From the NCBI GenBank assembly GCA_001579985.1, contig LRSR01003670.1, forward strand, positions 1-21,511: 21,511 bases of DNA, given 5' to 3'. A program made the translations under genes and the position numbers. The notes beneath the pieces were generated by a model that was given only the letters and a program-made list of their open reading frames with translations, was not told the origin of the DNA and did not search any database. Below, piece by piece: positions 8,511-17,573 of this stretch. The stretch is from Hypsibius dujardini (taxonomy: Eukaryota > Tardigrada > Eutardigrada > Parachela > Hypsibiidae). The first letter of the stretch is position 1. The number at the start of each line of letters is the position of its first letter.

Positions 8511-10813
8511 ATGGAATATCAAGAGCTACTGGAGGAGATGCTGGAAGATCTGGCCGCGGACGTTCTCGAGTGCGAGCTGGCCGAAAAAGGTAGCGCCGAA
8601 CGGACGATCGGCCTGAACCCTTCCGAGGAGGAGATGAAGAATGCCCTGCTGTTGATCGCCTGTGAGCCGCATCCGGAGTACGCCGTGGTGGAGCCGTTGA
8701 TCATCCGTCTGCTGCTGGCCCACGACGCCGCGGTCAACTGCACCGACGGGAACGGCTACTCGCCGCTCTTTCGCTGCGTCCTGTCGCGGGACCCCGCGAA
8801 AGCGGAGATCCTCCTGGAGGGTGGGGCCGATCCCAACGGCGCGGTCCTCAACGCCGAGGGCAACCAGTGGGTGTCGTGCCTGGCGCGGGCGGTGAAGCTG
8901 AAGGATCCGGTGATGGTGCGACTGCTGCTGCGGAAGGGGGCCAGTCTGCTGCAGCCGACGGAAATTGCCACGGTGGCAGTTTCACGTGGTGACACGGTGA
9001 TTCAGCGGATGCTGCTGGAAGTGGGCCAGGATCCGGGGGAAGTGATGTATACGGGAGGATTGCTCTTGAAAGCGGCTCTCAAGTAAGTGCAATGAGTGCC
9101 ATACAGATTTTTCAACGAATTGAATTGAACTAACGTGGCACGGCGATAAAGAAACAAGGACGGAGTAACGGAAAGTCGGTCGAATATGTGGAATGTCAGA
9201 AACGTGGACGGGACGGCATTTTGAACAAAAATAGACCCTGATCGAGTGGTCCAACCGTTTACCTTGCCGGTTCTCTAACTGAAACCTTCGTTGCGCCGTC
9301 CGTCTCTCCCGCAATCCGTCCAGAATCCTGGCTACCGGATCAAACCTTGTTTCGAATTTTTTCTTATTCCGTCGGGTTTCTCCTGCCATGGTTCAGCTCT
9401 CCGGTATTTCGTTTCGCTTGTTCGGTTCATCAATTCGTCACTCTGATCTGCTAGCAATCGCCCGCCTGATTAAAGATCGTTCCGTCCGGTCACGATTCTC
9501 GCTGAAGGTCGCTCCGTTCCGTTTAGTACCACTGAGTTTTGTTCCAAAGCTCTCTCTCTCTCTCTCTCGAATTTGTCGGTACTCCGTTCGGCTCGCTTTG
9601 GTACCACTTCACTCCGTCCGGATTATCATGACATCCATCCTTACTATCAATTACCTCCTCGGACTTTCCATTGCTCTACCGCGCTTCTAGTTGTTTCGTG
9701 TGGCTGTCCGGCCCTCCGTTCACAACTCCAAATCCGCCCGGGTCTCATCCGCGGTCCATTGTTGGTTTCTGTCACGCTCGATCCAGTTCTCCGCATTTCA
9801 TCTCCCAACACTCGCTCCGTTAACCTTCTCAGTTCACCGTGCCCGGTTCGGATCTCCCATACCCCGAGAGGTATCCCCAAACGTGGTCATGCTTTGTGTA
9901 AACCATTCAGGCATCGCTCCAGTTTAAATCATTTCGTCCTTGAAATCTTCATAGGACCGGCGTTGTCCGGAAGTGCCCGAGCTCTCTTTCAGTCATCACA
10001 ATTCGTTCTCTTCTTTGCAGGGACATGGCCAGTTCGGAACTCCTTCTCATGTCCTGCCTGGAAGGCGGGAAAAATTTCCTCAACGAAAGTCTCCCAAACA
10101 TGGCGGCAAACATGACGGCCAGCTACCTCGACAAACGGGAAATACTCTCCCTCACCCTTCAACTCCATTGCCAACCCTGCTCAGAAGTCCTCCGGTTCCT
10201 CGCAGCGTCGAACGCCACCCACACGCTGACCGACATGTACCTTCTCGCCGTGAGAGCCCAACGGTCCATCACCTGGCCGGAAGACATCCGCGAGCTCTCC
10301 AGCAACCGCGGCTGGCTCTTCCCGGAAGCCATGCCGTACGTCCTCCGTGCGGCGCGGAACCTTCAGGACACCATCGGCCGGACCATGGGGATGTCCGGTA
10401 ATGCCGCCATCGTGTGGCATTATTTGCGGAAATTCGCCAAAGAGGACTGCAGAACGGATGTCCCGTCGCTGGTGGGTGTCCCGTCGCTCGTGGGTATCCC
10501 GTCGCTCGTGGGTGTCCCGTCGCTCGTGGGTATCCCGTCGCTCGTGGGTGTCCCGTCGTTGGTGGGTGTCCCGTCGTTGGTGGACTTGACCATAGGATCC
10601 GTTCACAGCGCATTGGCGAGAAACGCGAGTAACAGCCAGGGTCTGGAGAAGTGCGTGGGGAGGTTAACCCTGCCTCGAAGGGTGAAGGAGCAAATTTGTC
10701 TGGAGGATTTGGTTGCCTGTTCGGAGGACGCAATGGAGCAGCTGTCAAAGGAGGCGTTGAAATCGGACGAGTTGTTGAAGCTACTGGACGCTGCTGGAGA
10801 CGGGGAGCTGTGA
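8511..10813 (+). CDS. Ankyrin-repeat protein with an internal hexapeptide array
   Basis: Two exons, 8511-9082 and 10021-10813, with a 938-bp GT-AG intron (donor GTAAGT, acceptor TTCTTTGCAG, phase 2); 454 residues. Exon 1 starts in good context (AAAAATGG) and encodes an acidic helical N terminus followed by ankyrin repeats: LIIRLLLAHDAAVNCTDGNG, SPLFRCVLSRDPAKAEILLE, GGADPNG and VMVRLLLRKGAS carry the typical LLL-xxGA-dPN pattern. Exon 2 is helical and leucine-rich. It contains seven tandem hexapeptides (V/I)PSLV(G/D) at about residues 336-377, encoded by an 18-bp minisatellite, then a Cys/Leu-rich C terminus. Ankyrin repeats mediate protein binding; the partner is unknown. ATTAAA at 10847 is a likely poly(A) signal. 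An upstream in-frame extension exists but runs into the TG repeat, so I reject it. The gene converges with the BTB gene on the other strand. Confidence 0.82.
9083..10020 (+). other. Large intron of the ankyrin gene
   Basis: The intron is rich in degenerate CTCCGTTCGG-like motifs and has a short (TC)n run at 9549-9568. Several open frames cross it on both strands, including one of 180 codons on the plus strand and one of 135 on the minus strand. None has domain features, and they follow the repetitive base composition, so I treat the stretch as non-coding. Confidence 0.6.
10460..10585 (+). repeat. 18-bp coding minisatellite, 7 copies
   Basis: Seven consecutive 18-bp units of the form GTCCCGTCGCTCGTGGGT sit within exon 2 of the ankyrin gene. 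Each encodes one VPSLVG or IPSLVG hexapeptide. All copies have the same length, so the frame is preserved. Variation is mostly third-base or V/I alternation. Confidence 0.95.
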
Positions 10814-11206
10814 TTGGTACACACCGTTTTTTTCTCTCTCAATTGTATTAAACACAATCGTAACCGAAGTCTTCAAATTTATGAATCAAGCCGTTTTTCG
10901 TTTTCACGAATCTCCTGCTTGCACCTTGTTAGCCACCAAAATCGCTCTTTGGACCTCTTCCTGAAATGCCAGTGTTTTGTTAACCTCTCGGCAAAAATTC
11001 TGATTACATTTTGGCTGGAATTAAGACCGACAAAAATGGGTGGCTAGAAATAGGACAGACTCTTCGCGCTTATTTCCTGCTGCAAAACTTGAATTAAAAT
11101 TAAGAAACGGTAAAAGTAGATTCTCAAATGGGTTGCACTATTTTATTAACAAAATTTAAACTTTCACGTTTTTTTAAATATAAACCTTCTTATCAGAGAG
11201 TTTTAT
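10814..11206. other. Convergent 3' spacer
   Basis: About 390 bp between the ends of the plus-strand ankyrin gene and the minus-strand BTB gene. It contains the poly(A) signals of both and no other recognisable feature. The sequence is AT-rich near 11090-11210. Confidence 0.6.
10847..10852 (+). terminator. Poly(A) signal ATTAAA of the ankyrin gene
   Basis: A common variant poly(A) hexamer 34 bp after the stop codon at 10811-10813, on the same strand. Confidence 0.5.
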
Positions 11207-11207
11207 T
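11202..11207 (-). terminator. Poly(A) signal AATAAA overlapping the BTB gene stop codon
   Basis: On the minus strand the stop TAA (11209-11207) runs directly into AATAAA. If used, the 3' UTR would be extremely short. It suggests that the BTB gene can end here and need not extend to the BACK exons at 6 kb. Confidence 0.45.
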
Positions 11208-12060
11208 TAAAGTTTAAACGGAATATTCTCACTTCCCCTTGTCGAGCAATTTCTCTGCTCATTTTTCTCATCACCTCCAGGGTGTTCATTAAATTCCCAT
11301 CCGACAAAGAGCACCACCAGAAAATTCTCACACGCTTCCGCCAGCTCCGGGAGTAGATTCAGCGTCCGCGCCGCAACCAACACATCCATCACCGTGTCGT
11401 ACTTGACCGTCAACTTTGACGTATACAGATACTTGAGCAGCATTTCAAGGGCGTGTGCCTGCACCCCGTCTGCGGGCACATCCACCGCGGACTGATCCAC
11501 CCCCTTGGCGGACCAATCCATCCCTTTGGCGGATTGATCCACCCCTTAGCGGATTGATCCATCCCCTTGGCGGACCGATCAACCCCTTGGCGGACCGATC
11601 CACCCCTTGGCGGACCAATCCACCCCCTGGACTGACCAATCCATCGCCTTGGCGGACCGATCCACCCACTTGGCGGACCGATCCACCCCTTGCCATACAA
11701 CAACTTCTCACAGTATCCCGCCAGGAGGACGCGATGCGCGGGGTACCTGGCCTTGTTACAGACCACCGTGCAGTCAGACGCCCCGCCCTGCTTGCAGAGC
11801 TTCACCAAGGTCTCTCCGACGTCCTGGAAATGACTGTTGCGATCACGGCGGATGAGAAGTCGGGCCGTGGCAATGGCTTTGGGGAGAATGACGTCGGAGA
11901 CGCGGTGGCCGGGATTGCTGAAGCTGCTCGCACCGTACGATTGAAGAGTCTGATGAGAAGCGGGACGAGAGAGGTTTTCCGAGTGCGACATGGGAACGGG
12001 GAATTCTTTATCGGATTGAGAGACGGCACTGTCGGAATGGCAACTGGTTCGTGACGGCAT
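11207..12060 (-). CDS. BTB/POZ-domain protein, interrupted by a frame-shifting minisatellite
   Basis: Reading from ATG 12060-12058, the first 122 or so residues include a serine-rich leader, then the BTB start: VGETLVKLCKQGGASDCTVV and PAHRVLLAGYCEKLL. The second half of the BTB fold follows at about 11490-11310: ADGVQAHALEMLLKYLYTSK and VLVAARTLNLLPELAEACEN. Between them lies a 20/21-bp minisatellite (11488-11694), located where BTB domains have a variable loop. The two halves are in different frames. The shift comes from units with four instead of five G's. So this is a frameshifted allele, a decayed gene, a homopolymer error, or a gene with an unrecognised intron; for example, donor GTGAGA in AGYC and acceptor CCCGCAG at 11474 would join in phase but delete part of the fold. 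A TTGCAG acceptor lies just before the ATG, so a 5' exon may exist. BTB proteins dimerise and often recruit Cullin-3. Confidence 0.7.
11488..11694. repeat. 20/21-bp minisatellite inside the BTB coding region
   Basis: About ten units; on the minus strand the consensus is GGATCGGTCCGCCAAGGGGGT. Most are 21 bp and three are 20 bp because of a shorter G-run. In the frame of the downstream BTB half the unit reads GVDQSAK; in the upstream frame it reads GWIGPPR. The unit looks derived from the BTB sequence at the 3' edge of the array (KGVDQSAVDV). Confidence 0.93.
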
Positions 12061-12177
12061 AATAAGATTTTTTGCTCTGCAAGTATTACGAAAAAAATAG
12101 ATTACTCAACATACGATGAGAGTTAAATATAAAAATAGGTTACGCATGAGGGATGGAGGGATTACTACAGAACAGAA

Positions 12178-12438
12178 TTAAGAGAACATTTTGAAAATTG
12201 AAAGGACAAGCCGATTGATGGTTGCGGTAGGTTCTCTCAGTTCCACCTCTTGCTTGATGATTGCGGTAGGTTCTCGCAGTTCCACCTCTTGCTTTACTCC
12301 CGTGCACTCTCGACAAGACCCGAAATTATATTCGTCATTATTTTCGACAAGCTTTTTTCGACTTAAGTATAAATAACACTTGTACAAATGCTTGCCACTA
12401 AAAAATGCAAATGAGTTCCTACAACATAGTGAGGACAC
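12178..12438 (-). CDS. Possible upstream minus-strand exon with duplicated KQEVELREPTA motif
   Basis: Open minus-strand frame of about 86 codons upstream of the BTB gene. Its C-terminal part has two tandem 13-residue units carrying VKQEVELREPTA and IKQEVELREPTA; VKQE and IKQE fit the psi-K-x-E sumoylation consensus. A TTGCAG acceptor just before the BTB start would allow an upstream exon, but I find no strong donor at the end of this frame. Exon, UTR or chance frame all remain possible. Confidence 0.2.
   Translation of the reverse strand: MSSLCCRNSFAFFSGKHLYKCYLYLSRKKLVENNDEYNFGSCRECTGVKQEVELREPTAIIKQEVELREPTATINRLVLSIFKMFS
12217..12294. repeat. 39-bp tandem duplication
   Basis: Two adjacent 39-bp copies (12217-12255 and 12256-12294) starting GATGRTTGCGGTAGG differ at two positions. 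The length is a multiple of three. Confidence 0.93.
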
Positions 12439-12546
12439 AAGGCTGAGACTTGATCATTGCACTAAAGAGTGGTCACGCCTAATGGTCGCCATGTACCGGT
12501 ACTCGCATCGTACGAGCGCAACCAGGAAGGGAAATTTACATATATA

Positions 12547-12679
12547 CTGTAGAGTCTCGACCACTTGGTGCCAGTTTTTAATGACCCCCGTATATTATGA
12601 CTGCAGGGTAGCACAGTGTGTGCAGGCATAATATACGGGTGGGTCTAAAATTTGGCACCAAATGGTCGAGACTCTACGG
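12547..12679. mobile_element. Palindromic MITE-like element with TA flanks
   Basis: A 133-bp foldback. The left end CTGTAGAGTCTCGACCA matches the reverse complement of the right end (CCGTAGAGTCTCGACCA), and the arms continue to pair for about 57 bp, including TTGGTGCCA and CCCGTATATTATG, leaving a small loop near 12605-12622. It is flanked by TA on both sides (12545-12546 and 12680-12681), as expected for target duplication by Tc1/mariner-type transposases. It has no coding capacity. The family assignment is inferred from the TA flank and structure only. Confidence 0.7.
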
Positions 12680-12853
12680 TACCTCCAACATCGGAAAGCG
12701 GTAACAAGGAAACTTTTCTCTCGCTACAAAAAAAAACAATTTAACAAACGCCCATTACAACGGTTGTGCGTTTTGTTTAACACAATGGCACACAGTGTTT
12801 GATTGATTCCCTTTATTTAATACAGATCCTCACCGGAATAATATGATGCAATC

Positions 12854-13746
12854 ATGCAACATCGGAACCTGCTTGGAAAGGGATCCATTGCATTTTTAGC
12901 GACGCTCGGCATCTTACTCTGCTTGTGTGTTTTCAAGGGTATCTCTCAACAGTTGAACATTCGTTCCGGGACGTAAAAATGAGGATGAATTCAAGGGCTT
13001 GTCTTAAATTGATTTTCAGCGAGTGGTATTCTCTGCTACGAATGCAATTCGCACTACGACCCTCGATGTGGCGATCACTTCGACAACTTGACCTATCCGT
13101 TGACGGACTGTCGATACAAACTGAAATACCATCTGGATCCGTGGGTCGGTGGGGCAACCATGTGCCGGAAAATGGTCATCCATAGTACGTGCTCTGCCGT
13201 TTACGAGTAGAAGTCTGTATATCGGCTCACTCTCCACTTGCTCGATAAATCGTTTCACTTATGGACTTCTTCTTCATGGCGGGTGCTTGATTGTTTGATT
13301 TTTAGAAGTGCTATAGTATGCTAGGATATAGTATAAAAAATCAAACAATCAAGCACCCACCGTCAAAGAGAAATGCATGAGTGAGCCGATTTAACGGCGA
13401 AGTGGATGGTGGGCCGCAATGCAGATTTCACCTTTGTAGCGTGTAGTACCGACACCTTGAAACCGGAACCGTGCGAGACATGTTAACCTTCTTTTGCTGT
13501 TGTGTTGATGCTCACGTTGTAGTTCACGGTGAGAAACGAATCGTCCGTGAGTGCGCCTTTTTGGGCCAAGTCGGCTTCAACGACGGCCGGTGGTGTCTGG
13601 AACGTGTGGGAACACGGTACATCCACTACAGCGTCTGCCAGTGCAACAACAAGGACGGCTGCAATGCCGCTCCGTCCAGTCAGATACCTTTTTCGAATGT
13701 CCTTTACTTCCTGACTTTAACCTGCATTCTTCACTTCCTTTGCTAA
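12854..13746 (+). CDS. Quiver/Sleepless-type Ly6 (three-finger) GPI-anchored protein
   Basis: Complete three-exon gene: 12854-12938, 13020-13184, 13523-13746; 157 residues; GT-AG introns, frame continuous. Residues 1-28 are a signal peptide (core IAFLATLGILLCLCVF). The ectodomain has ten cysteines (34, 37, 45, 59, 77, 94, 108, 122, 124, 130). It shows the family signature: CYECNS near the start, DPRCGD, a central CRK, RIVRECAF, and the closing C-x-C...DGCNAAP. There is an N-glycosylation site NLT at 51-53. The last 18 or so residues (FSNVLYFLTLTCILHFLC) are a hydrophobic GPI-attachment signal. In Drosophila, Quiver/Sleepless relatives modulate Shaker potassium channels and acetylcholine receptors at the cell surface; the partner here is unknown. 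Intron 2 contains a foldback element. Confidence 0.9.
13220..13391. mobile_element. Foldback element within intron 2 of the Ly6-like gene
   Basis: Outer inverted ends ATCGGCTCACTC (13221-13232) and GAGTGAGCCGAT (13379-13390). A strong inner inverted repeat pairs GGGTGCTTGATTGTTTGA with its complement, around a loop of about 32 bp near 13304-13335. The middle of the arms is diverged. TA dinucleotides lie on both sides (13218-13219 and 13392-13393), compatible with insertion into TA. It has no coding capacity. A local inverted duplication is the alternative. Confidence 0.5.
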
Positions 13747-14255
13747 TCGTACTGTAACCCGATAATCCTTACTAGAGAGACAAGTAACAGTCGTTCGAGG
13801 TATCTGGCTGTTATGTACTCGTACACCTACTGAATGTGGATTGTATGACCGGTCCTCCCAGAATCGGGGCAAACGCCATCTGTCTGTGAGATATTATTGT
13901 GTTTGTGCCGTTCGCCGGGGCGAAGAATGTGTAGGGTGAACGAAGGCCGATCGATATGCGGTAATGTTGACGTGAGAAGGCAGTTATGGTGGTGATATCT
14001 TTGTCTGACAAATCACCATTTGAGATGGGTGTTGATTATCCAGAATGGACTTTCATCGGAGGTCGGGAACAATATACCGAAACGGAGGTGAGGTCTTGCA
14101 GTATGTAATACTACCGCCTAGGAAGCAGGTAGTGTCTGAACTGAGCATGCCACTGCTCGTTACACCGCTAATTGGGTTTTTTCCCTGTTTGTAAGGGGGT
14201 CTGATTTTGAGAGTTAATTGAAGGACCACTTAGAGGCTGCAGCGGTCGACACAAA
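13747..14255. other. Spacer upstream of the second NRF-6-like gene
   Basis: About 500 bp with no convincing gene. A minus-strand frame at 13811-14011 follows a possible TTGTCAG acceptor and contains a segment reading FAPILGGPVIQS, but it has no domain and no clear donor. I see no repeat and no clear promoter element. Confidence 0.5.
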
Positions 14256-14575
14256 ATGGCTTCTATCCTGTCGATGTCCACTTTTCGGGTAGTGGTGGCA
14301 TTGATGAGTTCGCTTGCATATATCTCTTCCGTGTCGGCGTTGAATCCGCAGTTTGCCATTTTGACGTGGGCCACTTTACCAGCAGATTTGCAAAAGAATC
14401 CGTTGATTTTTAGCCAATATAATCAAACGTTCCTGGACAAGCTCCTGGACACATTTCCCGGCGGCCATATAGCCAACGTGTCTGGACCCTGCTACGAGGA
14501 CACGACTCGCTTCCTCGCTGATATTTTTAATTTAAAATTATACGCTCTGCAAAGTAAGTTCAGACATCTCCTATA

Positions 14576-14608
<33 letters not shown>

Positions 14609-17573
14609 GTCAGACAGACAGACAGCCAGCCAGACAGACAGACAGACAGACAGACGTAACTGTGCCGTTATGGATAGAGAAATGAGTTTGCAGTATACAG
14701 GCTCAGGTAGAATGCAGACACCCGTGCTTTATCTGTAGTGGTTGACGCGTTTTTCAAACCACCTCCCGGCTTATCCGACGGTAACATCCTCATGCTGGGC
14801 GCATACGACCTATGCCTAGAAATCAAGGGCAACTCCTCCTACAAGGACCCCGACAACTGGTACGAAGACCCAGAAAATTCTACAGAGCTGGTACAGTTGG
14901 CCAACTACTGTCTGGTCCGACTGGAGCTCGTCGTGGGCAACAACACCTCGCCGTTACCGCCGCTCGCGACCTGCCTGCCTAAGAGCTGCTCCCCGGCGGA
15001 CGTGGACAAGCTGATGCTCGCTATTGTCCACAGCATCAATTACGCGAAAGACAAGGTTCGTCCGGCCGGAAACACCGCCTGCGATGAACCCATCCCTCCT
15101 CAAAAGGGAACAACTGCGACACTGATCTTGCTGGGCGGATTAGCTGTGATTTGTCTGTTCGCGACGGCCGTCCATCTGTTGGCCAGAACTTTCGACCACC
15201 GTTATTGGCTGTGGCACGCCCAGTCCGGCCTGGTGGTTAGGCAGGAAATCACACAAATACAGCCGAAATTGAGCGTGGAAACACTGCCACAAACAGAGCG
15301 TCAATTGTCCGAGGCGTCTGACAGGTGTGAACTCCCGACGGGAGGCGAAAGCGTCAAAGTGAAGGTTCCTGGTTATATTAAGCTGGTGTTGTGTTTTTCA
15401 ATTGTGGAGAATACGAATCGGTTGTTGGCCCCGTCAGCGCCGGGGCAGATGGACTATTTGAACGGCATTCGGGTGTTGAGTATGTGGTGGGTGATGCTGG
15501 GCCATGTCCATCACTTAGGCGCCACATTTTTCGGTGGGTTTGTTACGTTAAGATATAGTTCGACCAATAACGTAGTTGTGCCTTATAATATGATAAAAAA
15601 TATAAATATATGTATATATATATAGAGTTAAACGTAAAATAGTGCAATGGAATAGAATGAATGCCAAGCATTAGATTCACCTGTGCATGCACTACCGGAT
15701 AGGAAAGGGCCATAACGTCTCTTTCTTTGCGCAATAGGCAATCGTGGCGAGTTGGTGGAGCTGATGAAAGGTTTCCCACAACAGCTCATACTTAATGCCA
15801 ATTTGGGCGTGGACACCTTCTTCCTCCTCAGCGGACTCGTGATGACGTATTCACTCCTGAGAAAAGTGGAGCATAGTCGTTATAAGAGGTGTGCGGCACC
15901 GCTGCTATTGTCCTACGTGCGTAGGCTTTACAGGTTAGTTCAATTAATTAACTAATTATTCGGTCAAATAAAAGTGAAGAGTAGAAATACTTTCCTTAAT
16001 TTATAGGTTAACACCGCTGTACGGCGCAATTCTGCTGGTATATATGTATGTTGTACCTTACCTCGGGGGCGGACCATTTACGGTAAATTTAGTTACTGTC
16101 TCGAATAAATCTTTTGATATCGAAACCGGCAACGTCTCCGTTCGGTTGTAGATCTTGATTAGACAGGAAGGGTCGCCGACTGAATCATGCAAGAATTATT
16201 GGTGGACCAACCTGTTGTACGTCAGCAATTTCCTCCCCGAACAGAAAGACAAAATGGTGCGTACTTCCGACTTACGTTTACTTGCACAGCGTGTTGATGG
16301 AGAAACGCGTCAACAGATGAAAAACTAAATTTCTTACGTAGTGTATGAATTGGACATGGTTTTTATCGGCGGACATGCAGTTGTTTATGCTGACGCCTCC
16401 TGTCATTGCAGTCCTAATCAAGTATGCAGTGGACATTATTAAAGATAAGACACAGACACAGACACAGACACAGACACAGACACAGACACAGACACAGACA
16501 CAGACACAGACACAGACATAAAAATGCAGACATCTGACAGTTTCTCCGATTCAATGTTTTTTTTGCGATAGGTGTCCGAAGTTAGGAATGGGCTTACTGG
16601 GGGCACTGCTGACTGCCTGCATCGTTGCTGTTTCTGGCCTGGTTACAATCTACGGCCTACCATTGACCGTCATGGATCTCCAAGCGTAAGTTACATTTTC
16701 CTGTCCAACCAATTCATTTCAGAAGAACCGACTCTTTTAGTTCATTACCAACATCGGAAGCCCTAAAATTCGATTACGACTACAACTACGATAAGCCCTG
16801 GCTGGGAGGGATCAACTACATTGTCGGCATGGCGCTGGCCGTTCTCCTCGCTAAACGTCGATCGCACAGTTCCAAGATACGATGGAACATCGGCATCTTT
16901 GTGTTCGGATGGGCTATTTCTTTCGTTCTGGCGTATTTCGCCATTTTCGGACTTTACTACGGAGGCCTTGACACACCAGTTCAAATGACCCTTTCGCGAC
17001 GATGGGTGTACGCAGCATTGGCACGCCCAGCTTGGGCCGTGGCAATTGGATGGGTAATTCAAAACACATTTTTTTCCAGTTTTATTTGTTCTATTTAATT
17101 TTCAACTTCTTCTCTTTTTTTTTTTGCCTTTATAGGTCATCTTCGCCTGTCAATTTGATTATGGCTTCGCAGTCAAGAGCTTCCTCTCGCAGCGCATCTG
17201 GACGCCGCTGAGCCGGCTGACCTACGCCGCGTTCCTCATCCACTTCATCATCCTCCAGTCGTACTTCACCAGCTTGCGAGCCATGTTGAACTACTCCACC
17301 TACGAGGCGCTCTCAATCTTCTTCTCCCAAGTGGTTGCAGTCTACGCTGTGGCATATCTTGCCTTCGTCGTAATCGAAATGCCATTGCGCCAGCTCGGTC
17401 GGATTAACTCCCAATCTACTTATGAGACGAATGAGGATGATGATGACGTGACGACACCGACGACCACACCGACGACCACACCGAACAAAGATAACACACC
17501 GAACACGCCCGGAAACCGGCCAAGAGGATTGGCAGACAGACTATTTAATCGAGCGAAAAAGGGTGAAAATTAA
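14256..17573 (+). CDS. nrf-6-like: NRF-6-like membrane acyltransferase (NRF domain + acyltransferase 3), copy 2
   Basis: Complete 9-exon gene, 804 residues. Exons: 14256-14553, 14739-15533, 15738-15933, 16007-16082, 16152-16256, 16342-16421, 16572-16685, 16741-17053, 17136-17573. All introns are GT-AG and the frame is continuous. A signal peptide (ends near residue 28, SVSA) precedes an NRF domain with CYED near residue 79, several N-glycosylation sites and LPPLATCLPKSC. A membrane segment (LILLGGLAVICLFATAVHLL) follows. The acyltransferase-3 region has NGIRVLSMWWVMLGH near residue 341, DTFFLLSGL near 390 and IEMPLRQL near the end. It aligns with the gene at 754-5092 throughout. It differs in lacking three introns and in carrying a C-terminal tail of about 60 residues with an acidic EDDDD run, TTP repeats and a basic end. 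No clear AATAAA lies within 300 bp of the stop. The gene appears intact, and its substrate cannot be told from sequence. Confidence 0.93.
14578..14655. repeat. (CAGA)n microsatellite in intron 1 of NRF-6-like copy 2
   Basis: About 19 CAGA units with two variant stretches (CAGT, CCAG). It lies in the intron equivalent to the one that holds the TCTG array in copy 1, but in the opposite orientation. Confidence 0.95.
16449..16519. repeat. (ACACAG)n hexanucleotide array in intron 6 of NRF-6-like copy 2
   Basis: Around 12 near-perfect ACACAG units inside the 150-bp intron 16422-16571. This is the reverse complement of the hexamer found in intron 9 of copy 1, but it lies in a different intron. Confidence 0.95.

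Larger units (their letters stand above)
12061..12853. other. Region between the BTB and Ly6-like genes
   Basis: These two genes are divergent, so this region should hold both promoters. It contains a 39-bp tandem duplication (12217-12294) and the palindromic element at 12547-12679. I see no firm TATA box. A minus-strand open frame covers the duplication and may be an upstream BTB exon; it is reported separately. Confidence 0.5.

Noticed and set aside
8982-9389. Minus-strand frame starting MAGETRRNKKK
   Set aside because: It overlaps the antisense of an ankyrin exon and has no recognisable domain or conserved signal.
9573-10115. 180-codon plus-strand frame
   Set aside because: It runs out of an intron into the ankyrin exon in the wrong frame and has a biased serine/arginine composition without domains.
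10181-10748. Minus-strand repeat frames opposite the ankyrin exon
   Set aside because: They are antisense shadows of the 18-bp array within a supported plus-strand exon.
13811-14011. Possible minus-strand exon after a TTGTCAG acceptor
   Set aside because: No domain, no donor and no partner exon; too short to support.
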